Shown here one piece after another: positions 43,657-50,372 of a stretch of 50,372 bases of DNA; the first letter of the stretch is position 1, and every line of letters starts with the position of its first letter. The translations under genes and the position numbers were made by a program. The stretch spans positions 1 to 50,372 of the forward strand of contig JAIOZM010000023.1 in the NCBI GenBank assembly GCA_021740585.1. Reading direction: 5' to 3'. The notes beneath the pieces were generated by a model. It was given only the letters and a program-made list of their open reading frames with translations, was not told the origin of the DNA and ran no database searches. Source of the stretch: Bacteroidales bacterium (GTDB lineage Bacteria > Bacteroidota > Bacteroidia > Bacteroidales > GCA-2748055).

Positions 43657-43822
43657 TTTTTCCGGCCACGAAGTTAGAGCTTTATTTTGAATTTATTAAA
43701 CTAAAACGGCTTATTTAGATTATTTTTATCACTTCTGACAAGTGACATAATGTCTTATTCAGGATAGTTTAAACCCTTTAGCAGACATTTCATCATCAAA
43801 TATAATACCTAAGATTACATAA

Positions 43823-44548
43823 ATGACAATTATCGAATTAGAAAGTACCCACTCCACAAATACTTATGCTGCTAAATTAGCCCCCCAGCCGGATATGCCC
43901 TATATTATCAGGGCTGATTTTCAGGATTTAGGAAGAGGACAAGGTGACCACAGCTGGGAAAGTGAGCCTAAGAAGAACCTCTTGTTTTCGATTGTTTTTG
44001 AGCCAAAGCATATTCCTGTCGATAAGAATTTTTTTGTGTCAAAATTTATTGCCTTCTGCTTAATGGAAACAATCCGTAAATATAACGCCCCGGCAATGAT
44101 TAAATGGCCAAATGATATACTTGTGAAGGGAAGGAAAATCGCGGGAATTCTTATTGAAAATACTATTTATGGAAATTCAATAAAGAGATGTATTTCCGGG
44201 ATAGGTTTGAATATCAATCAGGATATCGCAAATAAGGAATTTAATGCAATAAGCCTTAAAGAAATTACAGGAAAAGAACAAAATATTTCAGTCGTCCTGA
44301 ATGATTTTATCGACGTATTTAATAAAAACTATTATCTGCTTAATAAGGAAGGCTTTCAGTTTATTAACAAAGTATATTTTAATAATCTTTTTAAATTCAA
44401 TCAGTCGGCTTTATTCATGTCCAGGGGCAGCCAGTTTGAAGCTAAAATCATTGATGTCCGCGATGACGGGCATCTTGTGCTTCAAAAGTCTTCGGGTAAA
44501 TTGGAGAGTTTCAGTTTTGGTGAAATTGAATATTTATTCTCAAAATGA
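43823..44548 (+). CDS. birA: Biotin--[acetyl-CoA-carboxylase] ligase
   Basis: Attaches biotin to the biotin carboxyl carrier protein, through biotinyl-AMP. Motifs: STHSTNTYA near the N-terminus, the biotin/ATP loop GRGQGDHSWESE (about residues 37-48), and KWPNDILVKGRKIAGILIEN with the catalytic region. The C-terminal beta domain is short. At 241 residues it lacks the N-terminal helix-turn-helix, so it is a pure ligase and not a repressor of biotin genes. Its stop overlaps the convergent SRPBCC gene by 9 bases. Confidence 0.94.
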   Translation: MTIIELESTHSTNTYAAKLAPQPDMPYIIRADFQDLGRGQGDHSWESEPKKNLLFSIVFEPKHIPVDKNFFVSKFIAFCLMETIRKYNAPAMIKWPNDILVKGRKIAGILIENTIYGNSIKRCISGIGLNINQDIANKEFNAISLKEITGKEQNISVVLNDFIDVFNKNYYLLNKEGFQFINKVYFNNLFKFNQSALFMSRGSQFEAKIIDVRDDGHLVLQKSSGKLESFSFGEIEYLFSK

Positions 44549-44944
44549 TAATTGTTCCATACGATCAATTAACATGTCTGAAAACTCTTTCAATGGTTTT
44601 TTAACCATTCCCATAAGCATAACATTAACCTTTGGATCGATAGTTATTTTTACCCGGGTATCGTTCTCTTCAATCTGCTTCATTTGAATCCACATCTGAA
44701 AAGGCACGGGAGATTTCCCCTCCGATGATATCTTAATTAGCTTAAATTCTTCTTTCTCAATAATTCTGAGTCCTACACTTCCAATACCATCTACACTAAA
44801 TGAGCACGATTCTCCATCAGACAGCCAGTTCTTTACTTTATCGGCAGGAATAAGTTGCTCAAAATTGTTGAAGTCAGAAAAAAAAGTGAAAATCTTTTTA
44901 TCTGAACTAAGGATCTTTCCTACTTTACTTTCAATTTTTTCCAT
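44540..44944 (-). CDS. SRPBCC/START-like small protein
   Basis: 134 residues, cytoplasmic. The pattern begins with MEKIESKVGKILSSDKKIFTFFSDFNNFEQLIPAD (given here only as start and family shape), i.e. an N-terminal strand and a helix holding F-x-D-F-N-N-F, typical of the SRPBCC (START/Bet v1) ligand-binding fold. It ends in a long helix (KPLKEFSDMLIDRMEQLSF). The ligand is unknown. It begins 4 bases after pyrE, so it is cotranscribed with it, and its 3' end overlaps that of birA. I do not assign a function. Confidence 0.75.
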   Translation of the reverse strand: MEKIESKVGKILSSDKKIFTFFSDFNNFEQLIPADKVKNWLSDGESCSFSVDGIGSVGLRIIEKEEFKLIKISSEGKSPVPFQMWIQMKQIEENDTRVKITIDPKVNVMLMGMVKKPLKEFSDMLIDRMEQLSF

Positions 44945-44948
44945 ATTA

Positions 44949-45578
44949 TTATTTTCCCCAGGTTGACGGACTTTCCCGCCATATTTTCAATATATTAAGA
45001 TATTTTTCTTCAATGTAATTCATTTTCACTGCAATTTCCAGCATGTCATTATAATTACCAAGCGTGTCGAGGGCACATTCAGATTCCAAGAAGCTTTTCT
45101 CTGCTACCTCAAATCCATAACTAAAGATGGCCGCCATCCCTAAAACTTCCACCCCTGAAGATCGCAGTGCTTCCACAGCCTTCAAACTGCTGCCTCCTGT
45201 TGAAATGAGGTCTTCAATAACCACAACCTTCTGCCCCTTAGTAATTTCACCTTCAATTAAATTTTCTCTTCCGTGCTTCTTGGGCTCAGGACGTACATAA
45301 ACAAAGGGAAGCTCCATTTTGTCTGCAACCAAAGCCGCCTGAGCAATAGCTCCCGTTGCTACACCTGCTATAAGATTACACTGAGGATATTTATTTCTGA
45401 TAATCCCGATAAACTGATCCCTTATGAAACTCCTTATTTCCGGATAAGACAATGTGATGCGATTGTCGCAATAAATGGGAGACCTCCAACCTGATGCCCA
45501 GGTAAAAGGGTTTGCTGCATCTAATTTTATTGCTTTACTTTGTAGTAAGTATTCGGCAATTTGATTTTGTAATATCAT
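44949..45578 (-). CDS. pyrE: Orotate phosphoribosyltransferase
   Basis: Converts orotate and PRPP to OMP in pyrimidine synthesis. The PRPP signature VVVIEDLISTGGSS is at residues 118-131, the orotate/PRPP loop RPEPKKHGREN at 96-106, and WASGWRSPIYCDNR at 27-40 matches the family N-terminus. At 209 residues it is full length. It diverges from the Nudix gene across only 34 bases, where a candidate -7 box overlaps the Nudix start codon. Confidence 0.95.
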   Translation of the reverse strand: MILQNQIAEYLLQSKAIKLDAANPFTWASGWRSPIYCDNRITLSYPEIRSFIRDQFIGIIRNKYPQCNLIAGVATGAIAQAALVADKMELPFVYVRPEPKKHGRENLIEGEITKGQKVVVIEDLISTGGSSLKAVEALRSSGVEVLGMAAIFSYGFEVAEKSFLESECALDTLGNYNDMLEIAVKMNYIEEKYLNILKIWRESPSTWGK

Positions 45579-45609
45579 CGGCTAATTAGTTTACTTAATT
45601 CATAATCGT

Positions 45610-45617
45610 CAAATGTA
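45610..45617 (-). promoter_or_regulatory. -7 promoter element for pyrE overlapping the divergent Nudix start
   Basis: On the minus strand this reads TACATTTG (TAnnTTTG), 31 bases before the pyrE ATG. It covers the ATG of the opposite-strand Nudix gene (45613-45615). The -33 region has no clear TTG, so confidence is modest. Confidence 0.4.
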
Positions 45618-46236
45618 TAAAGTTTTTTTTAACGACAGAATAGTTTTCTTTATTAACAGGCTTCCTTCTGAAGCGGGAGATGAAGAGGCGATATACTATA
45701 AATATAAAAGTCTGCATGGTTTACGGGTTGTGTTAACAACCTTTTATCATCAGGATTTTATTAAAGAACTTTATCTTATTAATGACGACATCCAAAAGAT
45801 TTGGTTCGATTTTATATCGGGATTTAAGCTTATAAAGGCAGCCGGGGGACTGGTAAAAAATGAGAAGTCGGAGGTTTTATTTATAAAGAGAAATGGCGTA
45901 TGGGACCTTCCTAAGGGAAAGGTTGAAAAGAAAGAAAGTTTTGAAGAAACGGCTATCCGGGAAGTTAAAGAGGAATGCGGCTTAAATAAACTGATCCTGA
46001 AATCTCACTTAACCACAACCTATCACACCTATTTTCTTAAGGATAAGTTCATCCTTAAACAAACAGAATGGTATGAAATGGAATCCAGTACCAGCGAAAG
46101 TTTATCGCCGCAGACAAAGGAAGATATAACTGATGTTTTATGGGTTGAAGAGGAAAATTTATCCTACCTGACTGGAAACAGCTATGGTTCGATCATTGAT
46201 GTTTTAAGTTCTGCAAATCTGATCGAAGTTTCATAA
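45613..46236 (+). CDS. Nudix hydrolase
   Basis: Hydrolyses a nucleoside diphosphate linked to another group; the substrate is unknown. The Nudix box is perfect (G-x5-E-x7-REUxEExGU) from Gly102 to Leu124, with Glu108, Arg116, Glu117, Glu120, Glu121 and Gly123. The first 70 residues form a separate N-terminal part (MYKVFFNDRIVFFINRLP) before the Nudix fold starts at AAGGLVKNEK, which is longer than in minimal MutT proteins. The length is 207 residues. It diverges from pyrE, and its stop overlaps the convergent thioredoxin-like gene by 6 bases. Confidence 0.9.
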   Translation: MYKVFFNDRIVFFINRLPSEAGDEEAIYYKYKSLHGLRVVLTTFYHQDFIKELYLINDDIQKIWFDFISGFKLIKAAGGLVKNEKSEVLFIKRNGVWDLPKGKVEKKESFEETAIREVKEECGLNKLILKSHLTTTYHTYFLKDKFILKQTEWYEMESSTSESLSPQTKEDITDVLWVEEENLSYLTGNSYGSIIDVLSSANLIEVS

Positions 46237-47649
46237 ATTTCTTCCCGACCGTAAGATTTCTGTAAAAATTAATTCAAAATTTTCAGAGGGATTTGGAGCC
46301 GGATTCCTAAGCAAAATGCCATTCGTATCGATCAGATAAAAAATTGGGAACGCCAAAACCTTATAATCCTGAACTAAATTGCGGTTCTGATCTAATGAAA
46401 AAACCTGCCATTGAATATTATGCCATTCAACAAAAGAAACAATATCAGATACTTCCTCCCCTGATATAAAATAAAGTATTTCAAGCTCTTTGGAAAATCT
46501 TGAATGCAGATATTTAAGATATTCTAATTCACGTAAGGCACTTATGCTTTTAAGATCTGAAAAACATAAATACACATACCTGCCCTTAAAGTCGGATAAT
46601 TTTTTTTGGTCACCCTGAATATTTACTGTGCTGAATTCCGGCGCGGGATAGGATACTTCCAATGAAGTAAGCAATTCTTCAAGTTTTTCTGAAGCATATA
46701 GGATATCTGGATCAGTGGAATTTTGAATCATTGATTTGAGGACAGACAGTAGTTTATTCTTGTCAAAGTATTTTGAGTAATATGCCTGATAGATTTCATT
46801 TAGGAGGATGTTAGAAAAAATTATTTCCTCATTGAAGAGTTCAATATCTGATACGTAATCCTTAATTTCCGCATATTGTTTTGTGGCCAGAAAAAGAGCT
46901 ATGTCTTTATATTTTTCTTTATCAGACAGATAATTAAAATAAGATTGAAACATTAGCATGAATAGTTCACGATAAGCAGGATTTGAGAAATAGGCATCCT
47001 TGTTAGTGAAATATTTTTCAGTCAATTCATCAAGATTGTGTGTTTTGAGATTGAATTCAAGAATACCTTTTTTGTAAAAGATATAGCTTCGATAAAAATC
47101 ACCAGATACCAATGAATCTGGTATGTTTTGTTCCAGCAAAAACGAGTCGAGCTTTTTGGTTGCAAAAGCAGGATCATAGTATCTCAGCAATTGTTTGTCA
47201 TTAAAGGGCTCGAATTGACTGTCAAATTGTTTAATCTTTTCATTTAGCCCGGAGACTTCTTTATTTATACCATTTTCAAATACCTGCAAGTGAAATTTTG
47301 AAGGCTTGAAATATGGATTTACTTTCCAGTCATTCGAAAAGTTTTTTGTGCCGGGCAGATTAATTACATATGATTTCCCGGGTTCTGCATAGAAAAAGGT
47401 CTCATAAGGACCATAATCGATATACAAGCAGGTGGCTTCATCGAGATTTGCTTCCACTTCAATTGTATCGCCTGAGATAACTGTCAGGACGGGAATTTTA
47501 AAATCGAAAAAAGCCTGATTGTAAGAATAAATTGTTAGTTCCTGACTGGCTACATCGGGACTTTCCTTCTGGACAATAAGCTTTTGGGAATAAATAGTAG
47601 AATGAAGAACAATAAATAACAGAATAAAACAGGCGGCCTTATTGTTCAT
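46231..47649 (-). CDS. Secreted TlpA-like thioredoxin-fold protein lacking the CXXC
   Basis: 472 residues, starting at 47649 (an upstream in-frame ATG at 47673 would run into coaD and precede the signal peptide). The signal peptide ends near SQK (residue 22 or so). The N-terminal half is beta- then helix-rich (a carbohydrate-binding or DUF4369-like region is possible). The C-terminal 130 residues are a thioredoxin/TlpA fold: PAPEFSTVNIQGD, KLSDFKGRYVYLCFSD and the cis-Pro loop LAFPIFYLID. Where TlpA has C-x-x-C, this protein has KSIS after FSDL, so it cannot be a thiol oxidoreductase. It probably serves as a binding or structural periplasmic protein. coaD ends one base before its ATG, so the two are cotranscribed. 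Confidence 0.8.
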   Translation of the reverse strand: MNNKAACFILLFIVLHSTIYSQKLIVQKESPDVASQELTIYSYNQAFFDFKIPVLTVISGDTIEVEANLDEATCLYIDYGPYETFFYAEPGKSYVINLPGTKNFSNDWKVNPYFKPSKFHLQVFENGINKEVSGLNEKIKQFDSQFEPFNDKQLLRYYDPAFATKKLDSFLLEQNIPDSLVSGDFYRSYIFYKKGILEFNLKTHNLDELTEKYFTNKDAYFSNPAYRELFMLMFQSYFNYLSDKEKYKDIALFLATKQYAEIKDYVSDIELFNEEIIFSNILLNEIYQAYYSKYFDKNKLLSVLKSMIQNSTDPDILYASEKLEELLTSLEVSYPAPEFSTVNIQGDQKKLSDFKGRYVYLCFSDLKSISALRELEYLKYLHSRFSKELEILYFISGEEVSDIVSFVEWHNIQWQVFSLDQNRNLVQDYKVLAFPIFYLIDTNGILLRNPAPNPSENFELIFTEILRSGRNL

Positions 47650-47650
47650 T

Positions 47651-48121
47651 TTACAAGTAATTATTAATGTCAATTCCTTTTGGAAGAAATTTGCTTGCGT
47701 TACCTTTATGGACGAGGATGTCTCTTACTATGGTCGAATTTATAGGCGTATGTTCAGGTAAGGTAAGAAGAAAAACGGATTCTATTTCAGTCAGCATAAG
47801 CTTATTAACCTGACTTATAGCTCTCTCGTATTCAAAATCGGCTGCAGTTCTGAGCCCCCTCAATAAATATCTGGCATTAACTTCTTTGCAAAAGTCAACA
47901 GTAAGACCTTTATAGCTGGCAACTGTAATTATTTTGTCGTTGGCAAATACATCACTGATTAACCTGATTCTGTTTTCAACAGTTAAAAGGGACGACTTCC
48001 CGGAATTTTGGCCAATGGCAATAATAATCTTATCAAACAGAGATTTAGCTCTAGTTACAATGGATACATGTCCCACTGTAAAAGGATCAAAACTTCCCGG
48101 AAAAACAGCAATTCGTTCCAT
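47651..48121 (-). CDS. coaD: Phosphopantetheine adenylyltransferase
   Basis: Fourth step of coenzyme A synthesis: 4'-phosphopantetheine + ATP gives dephospho-CoA. The nucleotidyltransferase motif GSFDPFTVGH is at residues 9-18. LLRGLRTAADFEYE and the later INSTIVRDI are family hallmarks. At 156 residues it is the expected length. It lies 27 bases downstream of the permease gene and is followed immediately by the thioredoxin-like gene. Confidence 0.96.
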   Translation of the reverse strand: MERIAVFPGSFDPFTVGHVSIVTRAKSLFDKIIIAIGQNSGKSSLLTVENRIRLISDVFANDKIITVASYKGLTVDFCKEVNARYLLRGLRTAADFEYERAISQVNKLMLTEIESVFLLTLPEHTPINSTIVRDILVHKGNASKFLPKGIDINNYL

Positions 48122-48148
48122 GGCTTTTGTTTTTTATTGTGTTATTAA

Positions 48149-50372
48149 TCAGACATTTTCAGTGAGTTCTAGCCCCTGATAAGAACTAACGAAAAGTGCA
48201 TTGCATAAATTTTCGTAACCAGTAAAAATATTTGCGCCCTCATTTCTGATTCGTTCATACCTGAACCCCAATACTATGAGATCCGCATCCATTGATTTCT
48301 GCCCAATTATTTCTTCTTGAGAATCGGTCTCTTCCATTGAGATCAATTTAATATTTGATGGCGAGATGGGTATTCTTCCGGATTTAATCAATTCCATTAA
48401 ATCTGCACGCTTTCTTTCCAGTTCACTCGAATGGTATAAGGCAAATATTTTAATGACACCATTTTTCCATTCAGGATGGCCAAGAATTATATAGCTTAGA
48501 AGTATCATGAGATTTGCATTTTCAAAATCTGCGCTGGTTATCCAGATATGAATCTGATTTCTATACCCGTAGCCTTTGTAGGAGGTGTGGAGCACACAAA
48601 TATCAAATCCGGTTGCCAAAAGCAGGTTATGTGTTTTCAGTGCATCGTTTAAATTCTGATGGCTGGCACTTGAAAACTCGAACAGAATCATATTATTTCC
48701 TTTCCCTGTTATTCCGGAAAGCTGAATAACCTGAGCAATGGCGGAAGTATAGGAAGGGCTTATTATGGTATCGAGATAGACTCTGTTTTTTGATCCTGAG
48801 GCAAAGTTTATAAGGTCATTCAGAATGATTTTGGATTCCTGATTGGTCTGTTCTGAAAGTATACCTTTAATGAAATGGATGTAGGTGCCAAAACCATATT
48901 TAAAAGAAATCCATCGAAGCATATCGAAAGCCGATCTTCTTATAAAAGTGTCCTGAGTAACACATATGGCAAATGGTCTCCAATTATTGTCAATATCTTC
49001 CTTATTAGCTCGTTGAGCCAGGATTTGAAGTTGTCTGGATAATTGAAAAATTACTCCTCTGAAAAGTTTTTCCAGACCTTTCTTTTCTTTACGGTATGAT
49101 GTAACCCACAGGTAAATGAGAGTCATTATAGCCAGTGAAAGTATGGCATAAGGCATATTCATTTTGAACATCAGCCAAATTGATAATACACCTCCAAGCA
49201 GTGATAAATACCATTTCGATTTAAAAGTGGGTCGGTATGATGGATCAGCGGCAAAATGTTCGAGTAATGAAATAATACAAATAGCTCCATAGGTCAGGAT
49301 GAAGAACATCGAAATTATTTGCGCCACAAAGTTGATGTCGCCTATCACAACAAAGAATATCGCGATGAAGGAAGTGACCCATGAGGCATTTATGGGTTCG
49401 TTGAATTCGGCATTCCCTTTCGAGAGCCATTTATTCAGAAAATGAGTTGGGAAAATACCATCTCCTCCAATGGCCTGCAACGTTCTGGGGGCAACAATAA
49501 TAGATCCAATGGCCGCAGATAAAGATGCAGCAGCAAGGCCAATAGGGATAATGGGTCCCCATAAGGCAATTCTCTGCATAATAAACTGATCACCGGCAAG
49601 GTCTTCAGGACTGGCAGAAACAGATAACTTGTAAGCAACAAAAATATATACAAATAAAGCTCCAAAGGTTGCCGCCAGGGTTCCTTTCGGAATAGATTTG
49701 GAAGGATCTTTTAAATCGCCGGAAAGTCCTATTCCTGCAGAAAGTCCTGTAAATGCAGGAAAAATAATCGTGAATACATAGAAAAAATTATCGGGGTTTG
49801 CTATTTTGGCAGTAAAATTTATTGGGAGGTCATCACTTATTGGTTTCCCTAACAAAAAAAATATAATTGATGTAAACAATATGGCAACAACTACATATAA
49901 TGCCTTCATCCCCATTTTTGCACCTCGGGTAAGCATTAGCATTGATATAAGAAGGGTTACCGGAATACTAATCCACCTTTTATCAATAATGGGTATTCCA
50001 TAATCCTGATTAAGCCATCTGATTATTGGGTCGGCTGCTTCGGAAAATGCAATGATATAGAAACTGACGCTTATTGCCTGTGCAATAAATAAAGCCAGAC
50101 CTATGGAGGCTCCAATATTTAATCCAAATGAACGCGAAATTATGTAATAAGCACCACCACCCTGCACTTTCTGATTGGTAGCAATTTCTGCTACGGCCAT
50201 GGCAGTGGGGATGGTTACTGCATGTCCTAATATAATTATTAACATCACCCCAAAAAAACCATGGTGGCCAACAGCATAACCAAAACGCAGAAATAATATT
50301 GCACCCAGCATCTTTGCTATGGCGGTCATAAAGACCGGCATCGTTCCAAAGTTTGCTTTATTAGTAACTAAT
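48149..50372 (-). CDS. Cation-chloride-cotransporter/amino acid permease-like protein (partial, N-terminus outside window)
   Basis: Large APC-superfamily transporter. The reading frame stays open through the window edge: upstream of the Met at 50341 it continues as NKANFGT ahead of FGYAVG, matching how SLC12/APC proteins begin (a K-x-GT motif before TM1). The true start is therefore beyond 50372, and only 741 or so residues are visible. About 12 membrane helices fill the first two thirds (VQGGGAYYIISRS, LSAGIGLSGDLKDPS), followed by a cytoplasmic domain of about 300 residues containing the LIILGFRY-like end typical of the SLC12-type C-terminal domain. Likely role: cotransport of cations with chloride or amino acids. 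Substrate cannot be fixed. Confidence 0.82.
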   Translation of the reverse strand, partial: LVTNKANFGTMPVFMTAIAKMLGAILFLRFGYAVGHHGFFGVMLIIILGHAVTIPTAMAVAEIATNQKVQGGGAYYIISRSFGLNIGASIGLALFIAQAISVSFYIIAFSEAADPIIRWLNQDYGIPIIDKRWISIPVTLLISMLMLTRGAKMGMKALYVVVAILFTSIIFFLLGKPISDDLPINFTAKIANPDNFFYVFTIIFPAFTGLSAGIGLSGDLKDPSKSIPKGTLAATFGALFVYIFVAYKLSVSASPEDLAGDQFIMQRIALWGPIIPIGLAAASLSAAIGSIIVAPRTLQAIGGDGIFPTHFLNKWLSKGNAEFNEPINASWVTSFIAIFFVVIGDINFVAQIISMFFILTYGAICIISLLEHFAADPSYRPTFKSKWYLSLLGGVLSIWLMFKMNMPYAILSLAIMTLIYLWVTSYRKEKKGLEKLFRGVIFQLSRQLQILAQRANKEDIDNNWRPFAICVTQDTFIRRSAFDMLRWISFKYGFGTYIHFIKGILSEQTNQESKIILNDLINFASGSKNRVYLDTIISPSYTSAIAQVIQLSGITGKGNNMILFEFSSASHQNLNDALKTHNLLLATGFDICVLHTSYKGYGYRNQIHIWITSADFENANLMILLSYIILGHPEWKNGVIKIFALYHSSELERKRADLMELIKSGRIPISPSNIKLISMEETDSQEEIIGQKSMDADLIVLGFRYERIRNEGANIFTGYENLCNALFVSSYQGLELTENV

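Noticed and set aside
43639..43661. Terminator at the rsfS-birA region
   Set aside because: No gene ends there on either strand; both neighbours start facing away from it.

Overview
The window looks like chromosomal DNA of a member of the Bacteroidota (formerly Bacteroidetes). The evidence is AT-rich sequence, promoters of the TTG / TAnnTTTG type, weak ribosome binding sites, two proteins ending in type IX secretion (T9SS) C-terminal sorting domains, a PorV/FadL-like outer-membrane protein, and housekeeping gene orders I associate with this phylum (hpt-adk-obg; rsfS-ftsH-DUF2007-cdsA-psd beside birA). It may be a free-living or environmental Bacteroidales/Marinilabiliales-like organism, but I cannot fix the genus. 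I see no tRNA, rRNA, CRISPR array, insertion sequence or prophage.

Layout. Positions 1-300 hold a strong terminator of an upstream gene outside the window and two tandem copies of a short dispersed repeat. Next come a T9SS-exported trypsin-like protease (301-2397), recJ, a convergent pair of outer-membrane proteins (a helix-hairpin-helix barrel protein and a PorV-like barrel), and purE. Positions 8437-14125 carry hpt, adk, obg, a PAP2 phosphatase, lplA, a PlsC-type acyltransferase and an uncharacterised Rossmann-fold protein. Positions 14236-19279 carry parE, parC and aroK (with a TTG start), followed by a convergent queuosine-precursor transporter.

The most interesting region is a tightly packed, co-directional six-gene cluster of about 17 kb (20459-37737; gaps of 3 to 15 bases). 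It encodes (1) a multi-spanning nucleotide-transporter-like protein fused to HEAT-like repeats, (2) a membrane sensor with HAMP and SpoIIE/PP2C phosphatase domains, (3) a STAND-type ATPase joined through one transmembrane helix to a coiled coil and a WD40 propeller predicted to be periplasmic, (4) an outer-membrane barrel with a periplasmic helical N-terminus, (5) a propeller lipoprotein and (6) a 2232-residue multi-repeat T9SS cargo protein. I read it as a candidate signalling or assembly system reaching from the cytoplasm to the cell surface, built around the giant surface protein. No regulatory partner (STAS protein or anti-sigma kinase) is encoded in the window.

The right-hand part (37740-50372) runs mostly on the minus strand: a flavodiiron protein, a small secreted Cys-repeat protein, the rsfS-ftsH-DUF2007-cdsA-psd operon, divergent birA, pyrE with a small SRPBCC gene, a Nudix protein, coaD with a thioredoxin-fold protein that lacks its CXXC, and a cation-chloride-cotransporter-like permease cut by the window edge.
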